The notes beneath the pieces were generated by a model. That model worked only from the letters and a program-made list of their open reading frames with translations, was not told where the DNA came from and ran no database searches. The position numbers and the translations under genes were made by a program. Source: Pseudarthrobacter chlorophenolicus (GTDB taxonomy: Bacteria > Actinomycetota > Actinomycetes > Actinomycetales > Micrococcaceae). Taken from it: a stretch of 64,000 nucleotides of DNA. The stretch spans positions 1 through 64,000 of the forward strand of contig NZ_JZTW01000019.1 in the NCBI RefSeq assembly GCF_000962805.1, given 5' to 3'. Shown here one piece after another: positions 42,945 to 50,888 of the stretch. Each line of letters opens with the position of its first letter. The stretch's first letter is position 1.

Positions 42945-43682
42945 TTACTTTTCGGTAAATGACGCGGTTCCGGCCAGCGGTTTGCGCCGGCGAACCTTGG
43001 CAACCCAGATCAACGCCAGGCCCACGATGTAGCAGAGGACGGCTGTGTAGTTCACAACGAACCGCATCGCGCTCCAATCCGGCGGGATAAAGGGAAAGAG
43101 CAGGCTCAGTCCAATCGCCGCTCCGCCGACTCCCAGCAGCAGCGCTGCAACCCGCACCAGGACGGGAAGCCGGCTTCCGATGGCCTTGACCATGGCGGGG
43201 ATGAGCGCGACCCCGACGAAGGCAGGGTAAGCGCGGCCGGCTGCTCCGTAGTACTCCACCAGCAGCATGTGACGGTCATCCTTGGCATAGACCGTGCTAA
43301 GCCCTGCCGAGGAGCCCTCAGTATCCATCAGGAAGAAGACTGCTATCACCAGGGCCGAGAGGACGAGCAGCACCAGGATCCCTGGCCGGCCCGTGATCAG
43401 GCGGTAAGTTCCGGTTGCACCAAAACCCTTGGCCACCCGGATGCCCAGGAAGAAGATTGCACCGAAAATGACGAACCGGAGCAGCAGGTTAGCCAGGTTG
43501 ATGCCACCCAAGGCCTGGTCGATGGCGACATAGGGAGCCTCGATGCTGAGCAGGATGGCGAGGGTCATGAGGGCGAAGATGCCGAACAGCGACCTGTTTT
43601 CACCCCGAACAGCACTGGGGACACGGGCGAGGGCCACAAGTCCGCAGACAGCCAACGTGGTCCATTGAAGGATCGTGATCAT
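42945..43682 (-). CDS. Integral membrane protein, about seven helices, unknown function
   Basis: The 245-residue protein starts MITILQWTTLAVCGLVALARVP and has about seven hydrophobic segments, with a loop rich in charge (DTEGSSAG...AKDDRHMLL) between helices four and five. The family is not recognised; similar proteins in actinobacteria sit next to small HTH regulators. Its ATG overlaps the stop codon of the upstream HTH gene (ATGA), so the two products are translated together. Base composition is less GC-extreme near its 3' end. Transport or sensing is possible, not shown. Confidence 0.7.
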   Translation of the reverse strand: MITILQWTTLAVCGLVALARVPSAVRGENRSLFGIFALMTLAILLSIEAPYVAIDQALGGINLANLLLRFVIFGAIFFLGIRVAKGFGATGTYRLITGRPGILVLLVLSALVIAVFFLMDTEGSSAGLSTVYAKDDRHMLLVEYYGAAGRAYPAFVGVALIPAMVKAIGSRLPVLVRVAALLLGVGGAAIGLSLLFPFIPPDWSAMRFVVNYTAVLCYIVGLALIWVAKVRRRKPLAGTASFTEK

Positions 43683-44416
43683 CCCAGGTTCTCCCAAATC
43701 TTTTCCGTCTGTGCCTGATCCTGCTCCTGGCGGCGCAATACCTTGCCCAATGCCTGCATCCTGTCGCCCACCAAGGCGGTGAGGTCGCCGTCGGACATGC
43801 TGTCCAGCGCCTCCTGGCGCGCTCCCGGCGCCCACCCCGCTTCCTCTTCCGTGATCAGGCCGGTGGCTACCAGTCCGCTTGCCGGGCCCACGCCGGCCGC
43901 CACCGAGGTGGCCACCGCCAGCTCCGGCGACAGCCTGTTGGCCGTCAGCTGGGCGGAGTAATTCTGCGGCGCGATCCCGGTGGCGGATGACACCCGGTGC
44001 CGGACCTCGCCGTCGTCTATCGCGTCCACCCAGTTCTTCACCGAGGAGGCATGCGGCACGGGGCTCAAGGGCGGCGGTGCAGCGCCCCGGCGGCCCAGCG
44101 GGTCCATGGCCGGCCGGGCGAGCGCTGCACGCAACAGGTCCGCCGTCGAGATCTGGCTGACCAGCTCACACCGGGTGGGCGGCTGCGGCGGCCCGGCAAG
44201 GACGCTGTAACTGTCAAAGCCCGCGAGGGCGGCCACCGGGTTGATGTTGTACGCCCGGCTGATGCTCACCACCGTGGAGACGGAAACCTTGCCGCGTACC
44301 AGCTGTTGGGCGAGCGTGGTCCGCTTGATCCCGGAGACCCGGCAGACGTCTGCCGTGCTGGCATCAGGGGCGATGCCTTGCAGCCAGCGCTGGAACGCCT
44401 TGGCGGGAAGGGTCAT
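43679..44416 (-). CDS. XRE-like HTH domain protein coupled to a membrane protein
   Basis: The 245-residue protein has an N-terminal helix-turn-helix (about 15-62; DVCRVSGIKRTTLAQQLVRGKVSVSTVVSISRAYNINPVAAL) and no recognised domain afterwards. The C-terminal half includes DGEVRHRVSSATGIAPQNYSAQLTANRLSPELAVA and a Glu/Gln-rich helical end. DNA binding is inferred. It is divergent from the ABC-F gene 251 bp away, so it may bind that intergenic region. Its stop overlaps the start of the membrane protein gene, marking a two-gene module. Confidence 0.75.
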   Translation of the reverse strand: MTLPAKAFQRWLQGIAPDASTADVCRVSGIKRTTLAQQLVRGKVSVSTVVSISRAYNINPVAALAGFDSYSVLAGPPQPPTRCELVSQISTADLLRAALARPAMDPLGRRGAAPPPLSPVPHASSVKNWVDAIDDGEVRHRVSSATGIAPQNYSAQLTANRLSPELAVATSVAAGVGPASGLVATGLITEEEAGWAPGARQEALDSMSDGDLTALVGDRMQALGKVLRRQEQDQAQTEKIWENLG

Positions 44417-44474
44417 GAAGTGCTCTCTGCTGAACGGATGGTGAGTCGATTTTACCGTGCCGCGGGACTCCCGA

Positions 44475-44504
44475 TTTTACCCCGGGAGGTGTTTCGACTA
44501 TGCT
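44475..44504 (+). promoter_or_regulatory. Candidate promoter of the ABC-F gene
   Basis: TTTTAC (44475-44480) and TATGCT (44499-44504) are 18 bases apart. The transcript would start near 44511 and have a leader of about 157 bases that includes the hairpin at 44516. Confidence 0.5.
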
Positions 44505-44515
44505 TGATGGTCGAG

Positions 44516-44560
44516 CCCGTTGGTCCGTACACCCCCCAAGTCCGGACCAGCGGGTTCTTT
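44516..44560 (+). terminator. Terminator-like attenuator hairpin in the ABC-F leader
   Basis: CCCGTTGGTCCG (44516-44527) pairs with CGGACCAGCGGG (44543-44554) with one G-T step, followed at once by TTCTTT. It lies inside the leader, not after a gene on this strand. Resistance-type ABC-F genes are often controlled by leader attenuation, so this is a reasonable attenuator candidate. Confidence 0.55.
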
Positions 44561-44667
44561 CATGCCCGCGGCCCGGAGCGCCTTTACCGGGACTGTCCGC
44601 ACGGCATCGCCGGGCCCGTTCCGGCATGGGACCGGTTGCGCATGCACCCGGGCGAAAGGACGCATCG

Positions 44668-46329
44668 ATGACTGCAACCCTTGTTGCCAAAGACCTCTCC
44701 GGCGGCCACGGCCACCGCACGCTTTTCGACAATCTTTCCTTCACGGTTGCGCCGGGAGACGTGGTGGGCGTCGTGGGCGCCAACGGTGCCGGGAAATCCA
44801 CGCTGCTGCGCCTCCTCGCCGGCGTCGACCAGCCCCAGGGCGGCTCCGTCAGCCTGGCCCCCGCCGATGCCTTCGTGGGGTGGTTGCCGCAGGAACACGA
44901 GCGCGTGGCCGGCGAAACCGTGGCTGCGTACATTGGCCGGCGCACGGGCTGCACACAGGCCACCGCCGAAATGGAATCCGCCGCAGAAGCCCTGGGCGCC
45001 GGAGCTCCCGGCGCGGACGATGCCTACGCCCGCGCCTTCGACCGGTGGATGGCCTCGGGCGCCGCGGACCTGGACGAACGCATCCCGCCTGTCCTCTCCG
45101 ACCTCGGCGTGGCAACGGGCGCCGATGCCCTGATGACCGGGCTGTCCGGTGGCCAGGCCGCCAGGGTTGCCCTGGCCGCACTGCTGCTGAGCAGGTTCGA
45201 CGTTGTGCTGCTGGACGAGCCCACCAATGACCTGGACCTTGCCGGGCTGGCCAAGTTGGAGGACTTCGTCACCAACCTGCGCGGCGGCGTGGTGCTGGTC
45301 AGCCATGACCGCGAGTTCCTGGCCCGCTGCGTCACCACCATTGTTGAACTGGACCTGGCCCAGAACGCCGTGGCGGTCTACGACGGCGGGTACGACGCTT
45401 TCCTCGAGGAGCGCGCCGTGGCACGCCGGCACGCCCGCGAGAGGTATGACGAATTCGCCGCCACGAAGGCGGACCTGGTGTCCCGTGCCCGGACCCAGCG
45501 TGAATGGAGCTCCCAGGGCGTGCGGAACGCCATGAAGAAGAGCCCTGACAACGACAAGATCCGGCGCGCAGCCAGCACCGAATCCTCCGAAAAGCAGGCC
45601 CAGAAGGTCCGCCAGATGGAGTCCCGGATTGCCCGGCTGGATGTGGTGGAGGAGCCCCGGAAGGAGTGGCAGCTCCAGTTCAGCATCGGCCAGGCACCCC
45701 GCTCAAGCGCCGTTGTGGCAACCCTGCGCAACGCAGTGGCACGCCAGGGCAGCTTCACGCTGGGGCCGGTGAACCTGCAGCTCAACGGCGGCGAACGCAT
45801 CGGGATCACCGGGCCCAACGGCGCCGGGAAGTCCACGCTCCTGCGCCTCCTGCTGGGAACGCAGGCACCGGACGACGGCGATGCCTCCATGGGTGCCACT
45901 GTCGCCGTCGGCGAGATTGACCAGGCCCGCGGACTGTTGGACGGCGGCTCGCCGCTGGGCGACGCAGTTGAAGCGGTCCTGGCGGACTGGAACAGCGCAG
46001 ACGTCCGGACGCTCCTGGCAAAGTTCGGCCTGAAGGCGGACCACACCTCGCGGACCGTGGATTCCCTGTCCCCGGGGGAGCGGACCCGGGCTTCCCTGGC
46101 GCTGCTTCAGGCACGGGGCGTGAACCTGCTGGTGTTGGACGAACCGACCAACCACCTCGACTTGCCGGCCATTGAGCAGCTGGAAGAGGCCCTTGAAAGC
46201 TACGAGGGGGCCCTGCTGCTGGTCACCCACGACCGGCGGCTGCTGGAAAACGTCCGGCTCGACTACCGGTGGCACCTCGAAGACGGCACGGTCCGGCAGC
46301 TCCACAACACTGCAAGCCAGGAGAAATAA
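44668..46329 (+). CDS. ABC-F family ATP-binding protein
   Basis: The 553-residue protein has two ABC ATPase domains and no membrane helices. Domain 1 has Walker A GANGAGKST and signature LSGGQAARVALA with DEPTNDLDL; domain 2 has GPNGAGKST, a signature variant SLSPGERTRASLA and DEPTNHLDL. The interdomain linker is charged and helical (about 250-330). ABC-F proteins act on ribosomes as translation factors or antibiotic-protection proteins; which applies here is not readable. The ATG at 44668 follows GAAAGGA; an upstream in-frame ATG at 44500 would add residues with no homology. The next gene starts two bases after its stop. Confidence 0.92.
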   Translation: MTATLVAKDLSGGHGHRTLFDNLSFTVAPGDVVGVVGANGAGKSTLLRLLAGVDQPQGGSVSLAPADAFVGWLPQEHERVAGETVAAYIGRRTGCTQATAEMESAAEALGAGAPGADDAYARAFDRWMASGAADLDERIPPVLSDLGVATGADALMTGLSGGQAARVALAALLLSRFDVVLLDEPTNDLDLAGLAKLEDFVTNLRGGVVLVSHDREFLARCVTTIVELDLAQNAVAVYDGGYDAFLEERAVARRHARERYDEFAATKADLVSRARTQREWSSQGVRNAMKKSPDNDKIRRAASTESSEKQAQKVRQMESRIARLDVVEEPRKEWQLQFSIGQAPRSSAVVATLRNAVARQGSFTLGPVNLQLNGGERIGITGPNGAGKSTLLRLLLGTQAPDDGDASMGATVAVGEIDQARGLLDGGSPLGDAVEAVLADWNSADVRTLLAKFGLKADHTSRTVDSLSPGERTRASLALLQARGVNLLVLDEPTNHLDLPAIEQLEEALESYEGALLLVTHDRRLLENVRLDYRWHLEDGTVRQLHNTASQEK

Positions 46330-46331
46330 CC

Positions 46332-48245
46332 ATGAGCATGGACGGCGTGGCCTGGAGCTCGCTCTACAAAATCAGCACCGCAAAGAGCGGCTCCAAGCCG
46401 TTCTCCAAGGAAACCCTAAAAAGGGTCCTGGCCTTTGCCGCCCCGCACAAGGGCAAACTCATTGCCTTTGTGATCGCGTCCATCGCAGGGGCGGTGCTGG
46501 CCGTGGCCACCCCGGTGCTCGCCGGCCAGGTGGTTGACGCCATTATTGCCAAGGCAGCCGCCGGGACTGTGATCTGGCTTGCCGTGCTGATCGCCATCGT
46601 GGCTGTGGGGGAGGCCGGCGTGGGGCTGCTGACCCGCTGGTTGTCGTCGAACATCGGCGAAGGCGTCATCGTGGACCTGCGCACCCGGGTGTTCGACCAC
46701 GTGCAGCGCATGCCCATTGCCTTCTTCACCCGCACCCGGACAGGAGCGCTGGTCAGCCGGCTCAACAATGACGTCATCGGGGCGCAGTCCGCTTTCGCCG
46801 GCACCCTCTCCGGCGTGGTGAGCAACTCCGTGGCCCTGGTCCTGACGCTGGTCGTAATGCTCAATACGTCGTGGCTGGTGACAGTGCTGGCCATGGTGCT
46901 GCTGCCGATCTTCCTGATCCCGGCCCGGCGCATGGGCTCCAAGCTGGCAGACCTGCGCCGCGAAGCCGCCGCGCACAACGCCGCCATGGGCACCCAGATG
47001 ACGGAGCGGTTCTCCGCACCGGGGGCCACGCTGGTCAAGCTGTTCGGACGCCCGGATGAGGAATCCCGCGAGTTCGCTGCCCGCGCAGGCAGGGTCCGGG
47101 ACATCGGCGTCCGCATGGCAATGCTGCAGTTCACCTTCGTCACGGCCCTGACGCTGGTCTCCGCGCTCGCGCTGGCGCTGGTGTACGGACTGGGCGGCTG
47201 GCTTGCCCTGGGTGGCCAGCTGGCCCCCGGTGACGTGGTGGTCCTTGCGCTGCTCCTGACCCGCCTCTACGCTCCGCTCACGGCGCTGTCCAACGCCCGG
47301 GTGGAAGTCATGAGCGCGCTGGTCAGCTTTGAACGCGTGTTCGAAATCCTGGACCTGAAGCCGCTCATCCAGCAGAAGCCGGACGCCCGCCCGGTTCCGG
47401 CCGGGCCGGTGTCCGTGGAGTTCGACGACGTCCGGTTCGCCTACCCGTCAGCGGACAAGGTCTCCCTGGCCTCCCTTGAGGAAGTCTCCACCCTGGACAC
47501 CAGGGGCGGCGAGGAAGTGCTGCACGGTGTCAGCTTCCGGGTGGAGCCGGGACAGACGGTAGCGCTGGTGGGCTCATCCGGCGCCGGCAAGTCCACGATC
47601 GCCCAGCTGCTGTCGCGGCTGTACGACGTCGACTCGGGCGCAGTGCGGCTGGGCGGAACCACGCCGGGAACCGGGATCGACGTCCGCGACACTACCTTCG
47701 ATTCGTTGCGCGACACACTGGGAATGGTGACCCAGGACGGCCACCTGTTCCACGAAACCATCGCCTCAAACCTTCGGCTTGCGCGCCCGGATGCGACGGA
47801 CGATGACATGTGGGACGTCCTGCGGCAGGCACGCCTCGAGGCCATGATCCGGTCCCTGCCGGACGGCCTGGAAACAGTGGTGGGGGAGCGCGGCTACCGG
47901 CTTTCCGGCGGCGAACGCCAACGGCTCACCATCGCCCGGCTCCTTATCGCCCAGCCCCGGGTGGTCATCCTGGACGAGGCGACGGCTGCACTGGACTCTA
48001 CGAACGAAGCCGCGGTGCAGGCAGCCCTTGGCGCCGCACTTGAGGGGCGTACCGCCGTCGTGATTGCGCACCGCCTGTCCACCGTCCGCGCGGCGGACGC
48101 CATCCTGGTGGTGGAGGGCGGCCACATCGTGGAGCGCGGGACGCACACCGAGCTCCTGGCCGCCGAGGGCCGCTACGCGGAGCTCTACCGGACACAGTTC
48201 GCCGAGGCCAAGGCGGTGGCGGCAGAAGCCGTCCCGGAGTCCTAG
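46332..48245 (+). CDS. ABC transporter, fused permease and ATPase (exporter half-transporter)
   Basis: The 637-residue type-IV ABC exporter has six helices (about 40-330; HKGKLIAFVIASIAGAVLAVA and on) and a C-terminal ATPase with Walker A GSSGAGKST, Q-loop MVTQDGHLF, signature LSGGERQRL and Walker B VVILDEATAALDS, plus the H-loop IAHRLST. It should work as a dimer and export a lipid, peptide or drug. It starts two bases after the ABC-F stop with AGGAGA upstream, so the pair is one operon, which fits an antibiotic-response theme, though this is inference. Confidence 0.92.
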   Translation: MSMDGVAWSSLYKISTAKSGSKPFSKETLKRVLAFAAPHKGKLIAFVIASIAGAVLAVATPVLAGQVVDAIIAKAAAGTVIWLAVLIAIVAVGEAGVGLLTRWLSSNIGEGVIVDLRTRVFDHVQRMPIAFFTRTRTGALVSRLNNDVIGAQSAFAGTLSGVVSNSVALVLTLVVMLNTSWLVTVLAMVLLPIFLIPARRMGSKLADLRREAAAHNAAMGTQMTERFSAPGATLVKLFGRPDEESREFAARAGRVRDIGVRMAMLQFTFVTALTLVSALALALVYGLGGWLALGGQLAPGDVVVLALLLTRLYAPLTALSNARVEVMSALVSFERVFEILDLKPLIQQKPDARPVPAGPVSVEFDDVRFAYPSADKVSLASLEEVSTLDTRGGEEVLHGVSFRVEPGQTVALVGSSGAGKSTIAQLLSRLYDVDSGAVRLGGTTPGTGIDVRDTTFDSLRDTLGMVTQDGHLFHETIASNLRLARPDATDDDMWDVLRQARLEAMIRSLPDGLETVVGERGYRLSGGERQRLTIARLLIAQPRVVILDEATAALDSTNEAAVQAALGAALEGRTAVVIAHRLSTVRAADAILVVEGGHIVERGTHTELLAAEGRYAELYRTQFAEAKAVAAEAVPES

Positions 48246-48271
48246 CAGCCCTTACGGGGCTCCAGGGTCGA

Positions 48272-48751
48272 TCAGTGGCCCGGCAGGGTGGCGTCGGGCG
48301 AAGCCAGCGCGGGCAGGATGTGGTCCGTCAGCAGCGGGGCGAGGTCGCCGGGAAGCGGAGCGCCGGCACCCAGCCCGGAAGCTTCCGAACCAGCGGCTTC
48401 CGGAGCGGCTCCGTCCCGGCCAGCAAGGTCCAGCCAGCGGATCTCCGCTATCTCGGCGGACGGGTGGGCCTGCCATGTCCCGGGCGCCATGAATACGGTG
48501 GCCTCGATGTCCGTGTCGGCTTCGTTGGCGGCATCTGCGATCCATACCCCCATCAGCCGGAGCTGGCGTGGATCGATAACGATACCCACTTCCTCCTCCA
48601 ACTCTCGGGCCGCCGCCTGCACGGCTGTTTCGCCGGGCTCCGGTTTGCCGCCGGGGTGCATGAACATGGCGGTGCCGCGCTTGCGGACGGTGAGGAGGCG
48701 GCCGGCGTCGTCAAAAACGCAGACGGCGGACACCACGATCCGGTGCTTCAC
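48272..48751 (-). CDS. Nudix hydrolase
   Basis: The 159-residue enzyme has the Nudix box GGKPEPGETAVQAAARELEEEVGI (GX5EX7REUXEEXGU). Upstream is the usual strand KHRIVVSAVCVFDDAGRLLTVRKRG. Nudix enzymes hydrolyse nucleoside diphosphates linked to other groups; the substrate is unknown, with the NUDIX group near the oxidised-nucleotide and ADP-ribose types possible. The GTG at 48751 overlaps the stop codon of the DUF6314 gene (GTGA), so the two are co-translated. Confidence 0.92.
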   Translation of the reverse strand: MKHRIVVSAVCVFDDAGRLLTVRKRGTAMFMHPGGKPEPGETAVQAAARELEEEVGIVIDPRQLRLMGVWIADAANEADTDIEATVFMAPGTWQAHPSAEIAEIRWLDLAGRDGAAPEAAGSEASGLGAGAPLPGDLAPLLTDHILPALASPDATLPGH

Positions 48752-49257
48752 GAGTCCCCATTCCGGGTCAGGTGCGAGGTCAGGAGCAGGTCCTTGTGCG
48801 GCCCGGTCACGTCCCAGCTGTAGCTGAACCGGTGCGGACCCTCGAACGCGTAGGCCACGCGGTAAGTATCGGGATCGCACCAGTGGTTGTCCAGGTTGGC
48901 CTCCGGAGCGAAACTCATGCGGTGGAACGGCCGCCCGTCCGGGAAAAAGACGTCAAGGGCGTCCGCCCGTCCGCTGGGCCTGAGCAGGTAGTCGCGGGTG
49001 GCGGGTCCGGTGAAGGTGGGCCAGCGCATGGTGCCTTCCTCGCGAAGGTCCAGGCCGGCGTCGGGCGTTGGCGTGAAAAGTACGACGCCGGAAAAGGTTC
49101 CGCGGGTGCCGTCGGCCCGGTCCCACAGGTCCCGTTCGACAGTCCAGCGGCCGAGGCGCCCCGTATCCGTTGTCCCGGCCGGTTTACCGGCGGGGCCGAG
49201 CAGGTAGGCGCGAAGGTCAAACGCCGGGGACTCAAACGCCGGGGACTCGAAATTCAA
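48748..49257 (-). CDS. DUF6314 family protein
   Basis: The protein has about 169 residues with the family pattern RWTVERDLWDRADGTRGTFSGVVLF, LREEGTMRWPTFTGPATRDYLLRP, VFFPDGRPFHRMSF, HWCDPDTYRVAYAF, YSWDVTGPHKDLLLTSHL. The function is unknown; a calycin-like beta-barrel is likely. The only start is TTG at 49257, two bases after the tRNA-Arg gene, with no ribosome site, so the true start is uncertain or the message may be released by tRNA processing. The first codons contain a tandem ESPAF duplication. Confidence 0.78.
   Translation of the reverse strand: MNFESPAFESPAFDLRAYLLGPAGKPAGTTDTGRLGRWTVERDLWDRADGTRGTFSGVVLFTPTPDAGLDLREEGTMRWPTFTGPATRDYLLRPSGRADALDVFFPDGRPFHRMSFAPEANLDNHWCDPDTYRVAYAFEGPHRFSYSWDVTGPHKDLLLTSHLTRNGDS
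49217..49246. repeat. 15-bp tandem duplication at the start of the DUF6314 gene
   Basis: TCAAACGCCGGGGAC occurs twice in a row (49217-49231 and 49232-49246). On the coding strand it gives two copies of a five-residue unit ESPAF and keeps the frame. Confidence 0.9.
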
Positions 49258-49258
49258 G

Positions 49259-49331
49259 TGCCCTCGATTGGAATCGAACCAACGACACCGGCTTTAGGAG
49301 AGCCGTGCTCTATCCACTGAGCTACGAGGGC
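49259..49331 (-). tRNA. tRNA-Arg (anticodon CCT)
   Basis: The reverse strand folds into a cloverleaf: acceptor stem GCCCTCG/CGAGGGC, D-arm around AGCTCAGTGGATAGAGC, anticodon stem CGGCT/AGCCG with loop CTCCTAA, giving anticodon CCT, and a T-arm with GGTTCGATTCC. The discriminator base is A and CCA is not encoded. It reads AGG codons, which are rare in GC-rich genomes. The DUF6314 gene begins two bases after its 3' end. Confidence 0.97.
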
Positions 49332-49402
49332 GGGCATCCTGGGGATCGGCGGCGCCGGTCCGGACGGACACGCATACCAGCATACAAGGTACGGAGCCGT
49401 AC

Positions 49403-49408
49403 TACGCT
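49403..49408 (+). promoter_or_regulatory. -10 box of a leaderless promoter (DUF998 gene)
   Basis: TACGCT ends six bases before the ATG at 49415, with no ribosome-site sequence between. Confidence 0.6.
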
Positions 49409-49414
49409 CAAGGC

Positions 49415-50173
49415 ATGAGTCCAGCCCCGTCCGCCGCTCCCGCTGCCACCTTTTTACCGGACACAGCGTCCACCCGGCAGTACATCGGCGCGTGGTCCGT
49501 CCTGAGTGTTCTCCAGTACTTTGCGGCGGAGGCTGCGGTGGTCATGGCATGGGCCGGTCCGCGCCCCTACGACCTGCGCACCGGTTACATCAGTGACCTT
49601 GGCGCCCTCAACTGCGGTATCTACGACGGCCGCCAGGTGTGTTCTCCGTTGAACTGGCTGATGAATGCCTCGTTCGTGGTGCAGGGGCTGGGGATGCTGC
49701 TGGGTGCGGTGCTGCTGACGTCCGGGCTGCTGTGCGTCGCAGCCCGTCCCGGAACCCGGGTTGAGCCGGGCCCGCGCAGGCCGTGGCTCGCGGCCGCCGC
49801 GGTGAGGGTGCTGACAGGAGCGGCAGGGGCAGGAACCGTGGTGGTGGGGCTTGTCCCCGAGGACGCGGGCTCACCCTTGCACTTCATCGGGGCTGTCACG
49901 TACTTCCTTACCGGCGCTGCTGCGCTGCTGGTGTTGGGCTTCCTGTGGCTGCGGAAGGCCCGCATGGCCTGGTTCCTCCTGGCCTGCGGAACCGTCTCGC
50001 TGGCGGCGCTGGCAACCGGCGGCCTGACCGGGATGGATGTTCCCGAGCCCGGCACGCTGGAGCGGCTGATGGGCTATCCGGTGACGGTGGGCATGGCAAC
50101 AGCGGGCATCGTCATCGCACGGCGGGTCCACCGGCACCGGAAGTACCTGAGGGCTTCAGCGATTGCCCCGTAG
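49415..50173 (+). CDS. DUF998 domain integral membrane protein
   Basis: The 252-residue protein has six predicted helices. Its DUF998 pattern includes PYDLRTGYISDLGA near residue 50, SPLNWLMNASFVVQGLGMLLGAVLL, and GLVPEDAGSPLHFIGAVTYFLTG. The family is common in actinobacteria and its function is unknown. The C-terminus is basic. A TACGCT box six bases before the ATG points to leaderless transcription. It converges with the membrane gene that ends at 50221. Confidence 0.87.
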   Translation: MSPAPSAAPAATFLPDTASTRQYIGAWSVLSVLQYFAAEAAVVMAWAGPRPYDLRTGYISDLGALNCGIYDGRQVCSPLNWLMNASFVVQGLGMLLGAVLLTSGLLCVAARPGTRVEPGPRRPWLAAAAVRVLTGAAGAGTVVVGLVPEDAGSPLHFIGAVTYFLTGAAALLVLGFLWLRKARMAWFLLACGTVSLAALATGGLTGMDVPEPGTLERLMGYPVTVGMATAGIVIARRVHRHRKYLRASAIAP

Positions 50174-50220
50174 CCGCCGATTTGGGTGTCCAAAAGGCAG
50201 TTACGGAGCAACGGATAGCG

Positions 50221-50856
50221 TTAACCGGCCGTTGCTGCCTTGCGCTTCCGCGTTCCGATGACCACCGCGGCCACTCCGGCCAGAAGGCTCAGGATCAGCA
50301 GCACCCACCCTGCCACCGTGAGACCGGACGCGAGGGCCACCTGGCCGGTGCCGGGAGCGTCCGGTCCCATCAGCCCGTCAATGGCCACGTTGGCCCACAG
50401 CCGGACCACGACGAACAGCATGGGCAGGGCCCACAGCGCCCAGCGCAGCGACTTCCTGGCCACATTGGTGCCGATCAGCAGCAGCCAGGTGAACCCGAAG
50501 ATCAGCGGAAACAGGATGCCGGCAGTCTTATGGACGTAGTTGAGCTGGCCGCGCGCGTCGTCATCCATGACGCCGCGCAGGTCGTCGATGTAGGCAGGAT
50601 CGAAGCCGCCCACCAGGGAGTCCGGCATGGGTTTGCCAACAGAGAGTTGGGTGAGCTGGTCCATGGTCAGCAGGTGCAGGTACCAGAACAGGAACAGGCT
50701 GGCCACCACGCCCGCGATCAGGATGAGGTTGCTGTTGTTCTGGGCTTTCTCGGGAGTGCGCGCGGTAGTGGGGTTCACCACCGGCGGGAGATGGTGCTGC
50801 GGCACGGCAGCCTTTGCACCGTGCTTCTTGATCCGCTGGGCAGGGGTTTTGGCCAT
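50221..50856 (-). CDS. Four-helix membrane protein, unknown function
   Basis: The 211-residue protein has a basic, likely cytoplasmic N-terminus (MAKTPAQRIKKHGAK) and about four helices (around 44-64, 105-128, 136-156 and 175-200), ending in a basic GTRKRKAATAG tail. I do not recognise the family. The ATG at 50856 is preceded by AATAAT at six bases with GGAG between. It diverges from the inositol-phosphatase-like gene, with only 32 bases between start codons. Confidence 0.72.
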   Translation of the reverse strand: MAKTPAQRIKKHGAKAAVPQHHLPPVVNPTTARTPEKAQNNSNLILIAGVVASLFLFWYLHLLTMDQLTQLSVGKPMPDSLVGGFDPAYIDDLRGVMDDDARGQLNYVHKTAGILFPLIFGFTWLLLIGTNVARKSLRWALWALPMLFVVVRLWANVAIDGLMGPDAPGTGQVALASGLTVAGWVLLILSLLAGVAAVVIGTRKRKAATAG

Positions 50857-50876
50857 GGCTCCATTATTCCGCCCCA

Positions 50877-50882
50877 TAGACT
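50877..50882 (+). promoter_or_regulatory. -10 box of a leaderless promoter (inositol-phosphatase-like gene)
   Basis: TAGACT ends six bases before the ATG at 50889. The 32-base divergent gap leaves no room for a leader on either side. Confidence 0.65.
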
Positions 50883-50888
50883 GAAGCC

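Noticed and set aside
44500..44667. N-terminal extension of the ABC-F protein from the ATG at 44500
   Set aside because: It crosses a terminator-like hairpin and has no homology; the ATG at 44668 has a good ribosome site and the normal ABC-F start.
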